Shown: positions 20,596 through 32,058 of the stretch, piece after piece
How positions within the stretch are numbered: position 1 is the stretch's first letter
How the letters are laid out: each line of letters starts with the position of its first letter
Assembly: GCA_036924285.1 (NCBI GenBank)
Contig: JAYKYS010000002.1
Coordinates: 8,866,001 to 8,930,000, forward strand
Source: Asterella californica
Taxonomy: Eukaryota > Streptophyta > Marchantiopsida > Marchantiales > Aytoniaceae
Reading direction: 5' to 3'
Length of the DNA: 64,000 nucleotides
The notes under the pieces: model-generated
Seen by the model: only the letters and a program-made list of their open reading frames with translations
What the model was told of the DNA's origin: nothing
Database searches by the model: none
Translations under genes and position numbers: made by a program

Positions 20596-22484
20596 CTGAG
20601 AAGAGTAGACTACGGATGTGAGAGACCTGTCATTGTCACAGTAGATACTAGTCCAAAGGCGATTGGTTGGGTCAAGATGATGCGAATGGTATGCGGTTTA
20701 CTTCTAGGTTTGGAGCTAAGATCTTGACAGACAGGCAACGAGACTATCCTCAGGTGAAGCGTGAGTTGTGAGGAGCGCTGACAGCGATGAAGACAGACCG
20801 TGAGTTTCTGATTGGTGCTCATGTAGTCTCTACTAAGTATGATATCCAACTGCAACACGCCAGACATAGCAATGTTATGTTGGATTGCCTATATTATAAG
20901 CTTGAATCCAGAACTGAAGCATATAAAAGGAAAAGAGAATGTGATCGCAGATATGTTGTCAAGGGCTTGATTTGTAGATGAGGATGTCATGTTTTCAGAA
21001 GCTGAGGAAGAAGAGAGAAAGGATGCTCAGTGTCAAGTTAATCGGCGGGCTACAGACTTGGAGCCGTTCAGAGAGAAGTTCTACACGGGAAGGTTACGTG
21101 ACATTGGATTCTTTCGGAGTTCTTTAAACAGGCAGGAGGGTTTGAGTGATGCAGAGTTCAGAGAGGTAAGAAGGAAAGCATATGATTACTTGTTGCGAGA
21201 TGGATATCTTTGGAAGCGTCCAAAGAGAAGAGATGGAGCACTTTAACGAGTTATAGATGGTCTGCAGACCAAGCAATAGTTGATGAAGGAGTTTCATGAC
21301 ACCTTGTGGGCCGGACATCGAGGAGCTTGGGCTACCTATACAAAGTTGAAGGAGAGATACTGGTGGAGAGGACTTTATCAAGATGTGGTGAACTTTGTAA
21401 GTTCATGCTTGCACTGTCAATTTTATTCAAAGGTACGTTACAGAGATGGTCTGGTACCAACCTATCCGCCTAGTATCCATTTTCAATGGGTTCTTGATTT
21501 GGTAGCAATGCCTCCTGGATTATGGGGTATGAGGTACTTGGTGTTTGGTGTTAGCTCGAGAAGACCTCTCCAACTTTGTGGAAGGACGAGCTCTGAGGAC
21601 GAAGACCACAGAAAGGATATGTAGGTTTGTTCTTGAAGATATTATCTGTAGGTACGGATCTATAGAGAGATTGCGTGCAGACAGAGGAGAGTTGCGTGAT
21701 GCGGAAGCGAAGGAGTTCTTCGCCCAACACGGTGTGAAACTCAAACTCACCACTGTCATGAATCTGGAAGGAATTGGTAAGAGCGAGAGAGGACATCCGT
21801 CGATTGTCCAAGCTCTGGTAAAGGCATGCGATGGTAGGCATAGACAGTGGCCTAGGTTGCTCCCTTTTGCTCTATGGGCTGACAGGTCGACTCACTGCAC
21901 TACTACTGAGTACATGCGCATTGAACTAATGCTGGGTCAGAAATCAATTATGCCGGCAGAGGAGGACTTTCCTACATGGGCTACTTTACCATGGGAGGAC
22001 GGAATGGATCAGGTACAACTTCTTGCACTTCAAATCAGGCAGTTGGAACATAGAGAGGAGGATCTTATAGAGCCTCAACAGAAACTGAAAGAGGCCCGTC
22101 TCAAGAACAAGGACAGGTTTGACAAGACCCACAGGCTCCGATTGAAACCCATACATGTTGGAGACTGGGTTTTGGTGTATGACAATACGTTAGAGAATCA
22201 GCACTCTACGGTTCGGAAATTTTCAGGAGGTGGTTTGGCTCGTATGTTGTCTTAGAAGTGCATCAGAGTGCTACTTACTCTTTACGGGAGCTCGATGGTA
22301 CACCTCTAAGACTCTTGTTGCTGGTAAGCGTATCAAGTTGTTTAGAAGAAGGGGAGAATCTATTGAGCTAGATGAATTTTTGGAGTTAGATCAGATGATG
22401 AATGCAGATGCAGATATGGTATCAGAAGGAGACGTAGAGGACGATGAGGAGGACGATGGTAATTTAGAGAACCACGGGGACTAG
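20596..22484 (+). pseudogene. Pol of D1: RNase H remnant and integrase
   Basis: Starts abruptly in RNase H (VTVDTSPKAIGW). The rest of RNase H is scrambled by indels and TGA 20767. Integrase follows: zinc-binding part at 21280 (EFHDTLWAGHRG ... CLHC), a small duplication near 21545 that shifts the frame, then an open 236-codon stretch (21545-22255) with ADRGEL and GKSERGHP, carrying the second catalytic Asp and the Glu. Stops at 21244 and 21279 look like CAA-to-TAA and CAG-to-TAG. A further shift near 22230 moves into an acidic C-terminal tail ending at 22484. It is most like B integrase. Confidence 0.83.
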
Positions 22485-22518
22485 TGGAAAAGTTGGCACA
22501 TACCGGAGGATGTGCAAG

Positions 22519-22533
22519 TTTGGAGGGGATGAA
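22519..22533 (+). other. Polypurine tract of D1
   Basis: Purine-rich TTTGGAGGGGATGAA immediately before the LTR. B2 has the related TTTGGAAGGGGTGGA at 59658-59672. It primes plus-strand synthesis. Confidence 0.6.
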
Positions 22534-24331
22534 TGTCGTAGTGCGTGATATTCCAAATGATGAAACGGAACTTCAGAAGACACTCAACCAACATTTGTTC
22601 GGGAAGCTGCATCTTAGCTTATCGAGCTGGGTAGGAGCTAAGCTGGGGCTATGCTTGACAAGCTGCCCCTTAGCTTAGACTGGAATATCACCCTGAAAGA
22701 GATCGAAGGGCATCAGAATGCAGAGCTCTACGAGGAGAGCGACTTCATGCTTCCAGTCTTGACAGAAAGTGTTTTAAGTAATAGTTAGCACGAGTTTTAG
22801 ACTGAGAAATATGTGAAAGAGGGAAATCCGTCGATTCTAGCTCGTGACTCGAACTCAGAATCTGATAGCGTGAGCGTGTAGGTGTTCACAAATACTATAA
22901 TTTTGACTCTTTGTTCATTAAAAACGGAGTTGTACAGAGAAGTTAGTGTAGGAAAGGTTAGTAAAAACTTTACAGGAAACTTTCTTCAAGAAAACATATG
23001 TAAAAAATTTTTTACCTTCTTGAACGGAACCAAAGGCCATCCTAGTGATAGGGCGCCTGCCTAGGAGGGAAGTGGTCTCAGGATCAATCCCTCCTGACCT
23101 CTGGTTCCTATTTCGGCATGTTGGCCTCCTCGAAAGGAGTCTATGTTGGATATGCAACCACGTCCTGCATATCTAGGGGTGGGAGACCGGTATCTCTCTT
23201 AATCGTGGGCTTCCTGGCCTAAGCCTCCGCATGCCATCCTGAATTTATTATGGGAGATACTTGGTGCGCATATGGGGGGGCTGTAAGCCCTGTGGGGCAG
23301 CCTCATAAGTGTTGGGGCTTCGGCCTATATTGGATGGCTTGTAGTATATTCAGGATGGCATCAAGAGCACGGGAAACTTTTGCTGATCAGTTAATTAATC
23401 ATCGAGTCAGCTTAGCAATGGCAAAGAAAGATGTGAGACCTTTAATAATGAAGAGGTCAGCTTTATAAAGGCAACTGTGAAGCTTTTATTAAAAAGGGAG
23501 CTGCTTTAGTAATTAAGGTTCTGTACGTAAGGACAGCAAGGGGGCAGCTTAGCTAGGGCCCTGCTTCTGATAAGTGATTGTACTTATAAGGACAGCAGGG
23601 GGGCAACTTAAGCTGGGGCCTTAACTTTTAGGTTAAATACCTGCGACGGCTTGGGATCGAGGACATTTTGCAAAGGATTTTTCTGAGAGAGCTGAAGCGG
23701 AAGGAGGAGGATTAGGGATTGGGGGTTGAGGACAAGCAAGGGAAGCTAGGAGGCGGGAGGAAGATCAAATTGCTGACAGATTGAATTGGGAGATCATCGT
23801 AGGGAGAGGGGCAGGAGTTTTAAGCTTGGACGTTGTCTAATAAACTGTTATGAGGAGAAATTATTCTCAGGAGGTAGTTTTATTGAGAGAGATCCTTTGA
23901 AAATCTACAGAGGACTTTTGATCGACGTTGGATCAAATTTCTGAGAGTTTCAATTGGGACAAAGAGAGGAATAAGATTCAGGGGCTTGAATTTCACTATT
24001 AGGTTCGGATTGAGACGTACTTGGTAGACTTTTGGCTGAGAACTGATTGACGAGACAGAGAGACACGCAAGAGAGGAAGAAAGAGAGATTTTCTTTACAG
24101 TTGAAGAGATTGATGGTGCAGCAACATTGAAATAAAGTTATTTGAATCTTGAGAGACCTATCTGTGTACCCAAGGTGTGTTGGAGTGCTTGTTTTTGTAA
24201 TCGGTGGACGCAAGAAGCAGGATTTTGAAGATCTCATCGTCAGCGGCTACTTGTTTTTCTCTTCTGATCGTTTCTCTAATCGATCACAATCAGGAGGTCC
24301 GCCCTCCCCAAGAAAGACATTCGTCACGTCA
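22534..24331 (+). repeat. 3' LTR of D1 (1.8 kb)
   Basis: Begins TGTCGTAGTGCGTGATATTC and ends TCGTCACGTCA. It is the same as the minus-strand LTR of D2 (35562-31094) once the B solo LTR is removed from the latter. It includes a tRNA-sized hairpin at 23026-23108 and an inverted pair (ATGCCATCCTGAAT at 23231 and its partner near 23350). Confidence 0.9.
23026..23108 (+). repeat. 83-nt tRNA-like hairpin segment in the D1 LTR
   Basis: GGAACCA and TGGTTCC form a perfect 7-bp outer stem 83 nt apart. Inside are AGGAGGGA and TCCCTCCT, another perfect stem, and GGATCAATCC, which fits the polymerase III B-box pattern GWTCRANNC. It resembles the tRNA-related head of a SINE, but the canonical T stem is only three pairs. 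The D2 LTR has the same 83 nt at 34988-35070. Confidence 0.5.
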
Positions 24332-24550
24332 ACGTACAGATAACAAGTGAATAGAGTGAGGTGTCCTCCTGCTGGGGTGCCCAAGTATACCAACTCTGTT
24401 TGAACGTAAGCGTGGAAGAAGGCGCCTCAATTAATAGACAGCCCCTCTCAGACGGCTTCCAGGAACTCCACGTCCTGATCTCTAAGGTATCTCGTCTTCT
24501 GTGCTTTCCTCTTGGGAAAGAGATGAAGAAATAGCTTCGTCAAAAGACGC
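24332..24550 (-). pseudogene. Family C fragment (copy C3, first piece)
   Basis: Matches C2 around 17525-17725 on the same strand, the GGHLTPF to LLTKLFLHLF region of the C protein. The left side is cut by D1 and the right side by a B solo LTR; the sequence continues at 26953. Confidence 0.8.
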
Positions 24551-26952
24551 TATCGTATAACATGTTTTTTTGTCTAAGAATACATTGGGTATATGGCTGT
24601 GCAGAGGTATGTGGATTGACAAGGTTGGATCTAGATCTGAATGTTTCCACTCAAATGTTTCACTATCTACTCTTCTAGCCGAGTGACCTTGTATCCGCTC
24701 GGCTCAAGTTTAAAGCTCGCTACGATCCAAGGTTACGTATGGGTTGCATAAACTTGTGTTACAAACATATCTTTTGTACTCTAACTAAAAATACTCAACT
24801 CTGTACTATCTAACTGAAGTTATTTCTCTATATCACTGGAAGCATGACTTCTGAATAGCTCCCCAGCGATGCTAATTGTCCATCAATCCAACTATCACAA
24901 CTTCATAGTACAACCAGAAGATGCTATAAGATCACTCAATCAACTTGATAGAGTATCGATACAGCTTTCTGTACACCCTGGTCTACCAAGCATTCCAGCA
25001 AGGTAAAGCATGCATGCTTCAAGGTACTACTCAGATCTCAACATAGCACCAACGGCGGTAGTACCTGACAGCTTCGAGAATCCAAACAGCGGCTTAAGAT
25101 TCATGACGACTCCGTTCTCTTTCATCACCAAGAGCTGAAATCAGCCCCACACCCTCCAATGTCGATTTGTATGCAGGCATGGCAGTTTCAGCAACAACTC
25201 CTCTCCAAATTGCTCGAAAATGATCAAAATGACAATAGATGATACCGAAAAAACTCGAAATTGCTAATAACAGAAGTATCTTTAAACTTTGAGACCTCAA
25301 TCCTCCCAAACCAGTCGACCAATGGTGATCAAACTTCACAGGAAGCTTGATTGGACCCTTCACTCCTACCCTGAACAATTTTCAGGTCGAAATCTTAAAC
25401 CAATTCTCAGATATAGATCAAACCGTAATCTGTGCTAACTTAAGAGCTTTACAGACCCAAGTACATTTGATCCAAGATTCTGAACAAACTACTCGACCAT
25501 TTGAGGTGAAACTTCCCAAGTATCTTACTGATAAGACATGCTTCAATCCTAAAAGTTTCACTCAGAAATTCGACTCAGAACTTAAGCAATAGCAAACTAT
25601 CCATGACTATTACAGTTCGCTGTTCACGTCTTATCACGTCTGCACTTCTCAACTTCAATCGGTCGGTTCAGAATCCAAATCGATCAAGAACCTAATTAAA
25701 TTGATATCAAAACGACCAGCACATCGTCAGCTCTCCAATCCTACAAACAACTCCTTAAAACTCTTCGCGAGTCTCTCGGAACAACCAAAAATGTAGCGGT
25801 AGGTACGAATTGTATCCCCCTCCATTCAATCGATCATAACGCGCTCATCCTTCCATCAAATCGACCGATTCTTCAGCCCAGATTGTAGCCCCGGTCGAGA
25901 GCTCTCCAACCATACCCTTCGTTTTGCGAATGGCCCTCCAAAGCCTCCAGAAACCACAAAAACGTCACGAGGATCAGCTAGAACACCATTGGTCCAAAAG
26001 TGGACCAATAAGAGCAAAAAGATCTTTACTTTTGTCTTTTCTCCACTCAACTTTTTCCTCTAGAACAAATTTTTACTCCCAAGGAGACACAAGACATCAA
26101 CAAGACTCTAAGACTTCAGAAAATCCTTGAGACATGTCGAAGGATTCTTTGCGATCCGTAACTACACAGAAGCGCTCAACCAGAATGAAACTAGTGAGCC
26201 GCAGACTAATACAACGTCAATATTACAACCTAGAAACGTTCTACAATAAAAGGTACGACAAAAGAAAATGGTGAAGCTATCTCTCGATTGTAATATTCTT
26301 GCCCGAAGTTTCTCACGATCCAAGCCCCATGATTGATCTTCGGTCTGCAATGGCACCGGACATCGACCCAAAGGTTGAAAGGAACGTTCGATGGATAGTT
26401 GAGATCCATTGTTCCTCACAACAAAATGTACACCGTCATATCCCAAGTCTCTCCGTATGTTATGATCGGAAGGATCACCGGAAGCTGTAACTCCATCATT
26501 CTCCTCATGCATTCATTACCAAAGTACGCAACTAACCACTGTCGAAAGTGATCGCGGTGGATGCAATGAAGCTTGAATCGAAACGGATTCGGGAAAGGAA
26601 GATCCGGAGCCGGTAACAAACCTCCGTCCATCACCACCACTCCTGCAGTTCTTCACTCCTCCATGCAGACCACCGAGAACCCTCACGAAACACCCGCTGA
26701 CAGAGAATCTCGTATGAACCTTCGACCCACCATTTTATACACAAATGCGGCGATAAGGATCACTGAAGTGAACGCACACAGATCGATGACTTGGCACGTT
26801 CCTCTACCGTGCGATCACTTAAACAGATAATCACAAACGTGGCACTCATCACACCGCCGGTGAGTTACGCGATATGGTTCACGAAACATAGAAAAGAAAC
26901 ACAACATAGGTTACACAGGAATTTCACACAGGAGCCGAACCACAACACGACA
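24551..26952 (-). mobile_element. Solo LTR of family B in C3
   Basis: 2402 bp, with TGTCGTG at 26952 and TACGATA at 24551 on the minus strand. ACGC flanks both sides, and C sequence is continuous if the LTR and one ACGC are removed (GTCAAAAGACGC then TTCCG). If the last LTR base is counted with the target, the duplication is ACGCT. Several short frames inside are open in more than one B LTR, but none in all. Confidence 0.93.
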
Positions 26953-27868
26953 ACGCTTCCGCGGCTCTCAGTATGCTTCTACCTTTCACCCATTCCTTCC
27001 CTGTCTATCTTTCAGGAAGAGGCAAGTCGTGCTTCCAGGCACATGCCACTTCTCTGAGATCATGAGTAAGATCTTCTTCTCGAGCTCGTACCCTCGATTC
27101 TCTGATTCTGGTTTGTGAAAGGTCCGGCGTCATCACTCCGTCGTCGAGGAAGATGGTCTTCCACAAGCTACCCCTACCTTCGCAGGTACAAGGTTGCGAG
27201 GAGGCAGTGCTGTCCAAACTTCCTCCAGAAGACACTGGTCTGCGAGGTTCCAGTCCCACAGGAAAAAGTCGAGATAAAACTCCTTGATGAAGGATTTGAC
27301 CTCTGCAAACTCTGCTGCCGACAACATCAACCCTCGAGGATGCATCGACATCGAGCCTCTGTTATACTAAGTCACACGTACTTGCTGTGAGCCGAAGGCT
27401 CAGTCCTTCTCAAGTCCTCACAGTCCAGCTTCCACTCTCTCAGAAGACGGATCTATTCTTCCAGAAGACAGCTATTCCGTCTTCCGAGATTCTAACAGCG
27501 CTTCTTAAGTACCTCTCGTCTTCCGAGCTATATCTAACCAATCTTAACTAAGCAAGGCATCGCATGGATTCCCACCTTGCATTTCATCCTACTTCATAAC
27601 AGAAGATACAAAATATGTGAGAAGCAGAGTGTACAATAAGTTCAGAAGATGGTCGCGGGCTCCTACTATGACAATGGTATCCAAGAAGACTCCTGGGACA
27701 GCTTCTGATTAACTGACGTACTCGGAAGACATCTGGCAGCCAGGCTTTCCATCACTGGTCTCATATGTCTTTGACTTCCGATACACAATCTAGCCTCACA
27801 ACAGACACGAAACATTCATACTCTGTTCTTCCAACTCCTTATCTCTCATACACACTCAGAAGAAACTA
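26953..27868 (-). pseudogene. Family C, N-terminal gene part and 5' flank (copy C3, second piece)
   Basis: Continues C3 after the solo LTR. The coding part to about 27351 holds the start of the C protein (MHPRGLMLSAAEFAEV ... LDFFLWDWNLADQ), broken by small indels; the rest to 27868 is the GTCTTC-rich 5' flank. At 27868 it stops and an opposite-facing C end begins. Confidence 0.8.
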
Positions 27869-29450
27869 TGGTGTCCACAATTTACAGGATTCACGAATTT
27901 TTGAAATTTTTAAGGTTAATAACTTGTTTGTATAACTGAAGAAGCTTTGTTACTTAAGATTACGGCTTCCTTAGAAGGAAGATGATCTTACGATCTTTTT
28001 CTCAACAAGAAGTTGACTTCTTCGGAAGACGACCGTCTTCCGGAAAGCGTCTTCTCAGTTGTGTCTTCCGAAAGACAACGACCGCAGAAGCCTAGCCGCG
28101 TATTATCCAGTAAAGAAGTAGGTGTACCTACCAGGTAGCACCAAGGTAGTAGGTAGGTCAGGAAGGTCAAGTAGGTCAAAGAATCCTTAAACTGCGCGAG
28201 AAGATACGAAGGAAGTGCATTAGCGCAAGAACACTACCGCTTCTCGCATCGAGGTCGTTTGTGCCTAGAAGATCGAATTGAGTGAGGGCCAGCAGAGTGA
28301 AATTGAGTAGAGCAAGGATCGATTCGCAGCTAGAGAGAAGGCAAGGACGAAGTGCTGAGAGTAGGAAGCACCATCGAGCTGAAGGAGTCTTCTGCAGACT
28401 CCCGGAAGCAGACATTGAAGGACGACTGAAGAAGAATCGGAGGTGGAGTCTTGTTCGATTGAGGAGTAGCAAGACATTGATGGCAGCAGCAACTCTGTGA
28501 AGTCACACTGGAGCTGGGGTCGGAGCCGGAAGCACGCAGAAGACTGAAGACACTACGGAAGTGGACAGAAGACTGTTTTGAGGTTCTTCTCATGTTCTCT
28601 TCCTTTCCCACCGCTTCTTGCCTCTTGTTCAGTATCCCCCGCGCTTCCCCGGTTGTTTGCAGGCAAACCAATCGATCGCTTCCCCATCCCGCATTTTCCT
28701 TTTGTGAAATTGGACGCGGAAGCGCTGCCTAATTTTTGACAGTCATCTTCTAGCTTCTTCCCGAATTATAATCGAGCTTCCCTGATCGTCGTTCTCAAAT
28801 TCGATCCCGCAGCTATCAATTTTCCTACCCTACCGCACCTCTACTCCCGAATCTCTGAACAGAAGACGCTTCGGGAGAATCTGAACATCTTCGGAAGAAT
28901 CTGGATATCTTCAGGAGAATCTGAACATCTTCGGAAGACGCTTTTGGATGTCTGAAGTCTTCGGAAGACGACTGTGTGCAATTCGTATCAAGAGTGGATT
29001 GGATTTGCTTTTGTGTTAAGAGAAGCTTGGTACGAATCCTGAGTGACTTGATGAGTTGTTTATTGTTTCGAAAAGCTGAAAGTTGGGAATCAAGTGCCTC
29101 CCGATCTTCCAAGCTTCTCAAATCCACATCTTCCTAGAGAGACTAGAAGACTGGAAAGGCTGGCAGAATGCGCGAGAAGACGTGAGTGTCCTTTACGGGT
29201 CTCTTCTGTCCGACCCATAGCAGCCTATTCTTTCTTCTTCCCGAACTTAGAAAACAATTGTGAGAAGTCTTGCTGACAAAATCTGGAGAGAATGGTCGAG
29301 GGTCATGTCTTCTCGTCATGCAGCAAGCTTCTTCTGAGTATGTATGAGAGGTGAGAAGTCAGAAGAACAGAGTACGAATGTCTTGTGTCTGTTGTGAGGT
29401 TAGATTGCGTGTAGGAAGCAGAAGACAGGTGAGACCAATGAAGAGAAGCT
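27869..29450 (+). mobile_element. Family C copy C4, 5' end and leader
   Basis: Begins TATGGTGTCCACAATTTACA, the outer end of C2 (TGTGGTGCCCACAAATTACA) with its second base changed, and runs through the C leader in plus orientation. It matches the reverse complement of C2 from 20102 down to about 18525. At about 29450 it joins the broken end of D2. The gene part of what is probably the same copy appears at 35563 on the other side of D2. No credible coding region lies here. Confidence 0.75.
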
Positions 29451-31031
29451 GTCTAGCTCGTGATACAGTTGGTGATGGTTCTGCTGCTCTCCTCCTCGTA
29501 ACTCTCCGACGATCATTGTCATCTGGTCCCTCTACGTCTAGATCGGAAGCATCTCGTCGTCTTTTGTCTTCCACCATGGCATCCTGTTCACTGCTCAAAT
29601 AGAAGTTGCATCCACTGGGTCCCTCCATCCAGTAGCTCTCCTAATGCTTTCTGCACCTCTCTTCATCATTTCAATTGAGACCTCATTAGCCTGCTCAACC
29701 ATAGTTGGATTAGAGCGCACCTCAACCTTCCCAATATACACATCAGCCTCTGCAGAACCCGCAGTCATCGCTGTAGTATTCGCGTCAATAAGTGCTGGAA
29801 GAGAACTCCTCATTCCTCCTCTCCCAAAATACGTGTTCAGAGGCTGCCATGTGGCGGTTAAATACAACACGTTATTCTGATAGTTGACTACGCTCTCTCG
29901 CAAGACAACCGCCAAGTCTTGACAGTCTCCTCTAAGATGATCTGGGCTGTCGCACCAAATACATCTCCTGGTAAAGGTTCCTCCTACAGGTCGAGCACCT
30001 GGTGCAACTGGTCGTTGGTCTCTCCTCAGGTCTGCCATCTCAACCCTCAAATCTCTCAACTGTTGAGTGAGTTCTTCTACCAAGTTATGTTGATTTCGAT
30101 TCTCAACAGGTCGTTGCTGCTGTCTAAGTCCTCTCTGTAGGCGCTTGAGGAACCACTTGGGGAACCACTATAGGTGCTTGAGGAATCACAATAGGTGCTT
30201 GAGGTATTGCAAGAGGAGCTATAGGAACATGAGGAGCTACTCTCTGCTCTGGCAAGGTCTCTAGCTGTAGTATCATCCTACCACGACGTTGTCTAGCAAG
30301 GGTGGATACTGCTTCCTCCACTCTCCTCCAATCAGATGTAACTCTCCCTTCAGTTCCACAATCAGCCAACATAAACAAAGTCTGTCAGCTGTGAACTCAT
30401 CCAGAGCCCCCAAGAACAACTTCGTCTTCCTAGCATCCAGCGTCATCCTCTCTAGACCAGAAAGCTGAGAGTACCTCTTCTCAAACTCCCGAATTATCTC
30501 ATTCAATCCCATGGAACGTCCAGGCTGACGCTCTATCCAATCCATGAGGGTTCTTCTGGTGACTCTTTCAGAATCCTCTTCTAGAAATTCTTCTCTCACT
30601 GCACGTTCAAACAGAGTCCACCCATCTAAATGTCTTCTCTGTAAATTTCTCACCTTCTCTCTCAATTCAAGGACAACACTCAACTCAAAGCTTAGAATTA
30701 TCTCAACTTCAGGTGCCCTGACCAACTCCATCTCACCCACATATTCCCGCAGGTACCTAGTAACGTCTCTTCCATCGAATCGCTCACATCGACCAACAAT
30801 TGCTTGTAATGCTCTTGTGGACTTCTGCTCAACTCCCCCAATTGCAGGCTGCTGCTGAATCAAGGCAGTCAACGCTTGAAGAATCTGAGACGTGTCTACA
30901 GCAGGCTGTGATGTTGCTGTTGGAACCACCGTAGGTCCTCCTTGAGAGCCAATTCCATCTTGACCAGGAGTCCCTTGAACAGGAGCACCTTGAGCAGCAG
31001 CTACACCTTGTACGGCAGCACTGTGATCCAT
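29451..31031 (-). pseudogene. Gag-protease of D2, frameshifted and truncated
   Basis: Starts at ATG 31031 (MDHSAAVQGVAAAQG) with a Gln/Pro-rich N-terminus, then a gag domain (ALQAIVGRCERFDGRD ... REYVGEMELVRAP ... DWIERQPGRSMGLNEI). A shift near 30380 moves to another frame with Pro/Ile/Val-rich near-repeats (IPQAPIVIPQAPIV), then a stop near 30127. The zinc knuckle CIWCDSPDHLRGDC (CX2CX4HX4C) follows at about 29950. The sequence decays after 29595 and ends at the junction with C4 near 29450, before the protease. It is closest to family E gag. Confidence 0.8.
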
Positions 31032-31073
31032 CTTCTCAATTTAGTCAATTCTCCAAATCAATCACCCCAATAG

Positions 31074-31091
31074 CTCTCAGTGGAAGTACCA
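31074..31091 (-). other. Primer-binding site of D2
   Basis: On the minus strand TGGTACTTCCACTGAGAG starts two bases after the LTR. Family E has TGGTGCTTCCACTGAGAT at the same place (40073). The tRNA is not recognised. Confidence 0.55.
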
Positions 31092-32058
31092 GATGACGTG
31101 ACGAGTGTCTTTCTTGGGGAGGGCGGACCTCCTGACTGTGATCGATCAGAAAAATGACCAGAAGAGAAAAACAAGTAGCCGCTGACGATGAGATCTCCAA
31201 AATCTTGCTTCTTGCGTCCACCGATTACAAAAACAAGCACTCCAACACACCTTGGGTACACAAATAGGTCTCTCAATATTCAAATAACTTTATTTCAGTG
31301 TCGCTGCACCATCAACCTCTTCAACTGTAAAGAAAATATCTCTCTCTTCCTCTCCTGCGTGCCTCTCTCTCTCCCGTCAATCAGTTCTCAGCCAAAAGTC
31401 TACCAAGTACGTCTCAATCCGAACCTATTAGTGAAATTCAAGCCCCTGAATCTTATTCCTCTCTTTGCCCCAACTGAAACTCTCAGAAATTTGATCCAGC
31501 GTCGATCAAAAGTCCTCTGTAGATTTTCAAACGATCTCTCTCAATAAAACTGCCTCTTGAGAGTAATTTCTCCTCGTAACAGTTTATTAGACAACGTCCA
31601 AGCTTAAAACTCCTGCCCCTCTCCCTACGATGATCTCCCAATTCAATCTGTCAACAATTTGATCTTCCTCCAGCCTCCTAGCTTCCCTTGCGTGTCCTCA
31701 ACCCCCAATCCCTAATCCTCCTCCTTCTGCTTCAGCTCTCTCAATAAAATCCTTTGCAAACTGTCCCCGGTCCCAAGCCGCCGCAGGTATTTAACCTAAA
31801 AGTTAAGGCCCCAGCTTAAGCTGCCCCCTGCTGTCCTTACGTACAAAACCTTAATTACTAAAGTAGCTCCTTTTTTAATAAAAGCTTCACAGTTGTCTTT
31901 ACAAAGCTGACCTCTTCATTATTAAAGGTCTCACATCTTTCTTTGCCATTGCTAAGTTGACTCGATGATTAATTAATTGATCAGCAAAAGTTTCCCGTGC
32001 TCTTGATCTCATCTTGATGCCACCCTGAATATACTACAAGCCATCCAAAGTTTCTCGT

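Larger units (their letters stand above)
20596..24331 (+). mobile_element. Retrotransposon D1, 3' part with LTR
   Basis: The 5' half is missing because of the fusion to B1 at 20595. It contains part of pol, a polypurine tract and a complete 3' LTR. The LTR end at 24331 abuts family C sequence (C3), with ACGTA next to it; the matching left flank is lost. Confidence 0.85.

Noticed and set aside
23026..23108. A functional tRNA gene
   Set aside because: The acceptor stem and length fit, but the T stem pairs only three bases, the D and anticodon arms are poor, and it sits in both LTRs of a retrotransposon.
29094..29276. Short plus-strand frame in the C4 leader
   Set aside because: Not kept in C2 at the matching place; it is in non-coding GAAGAC-rich sequence.
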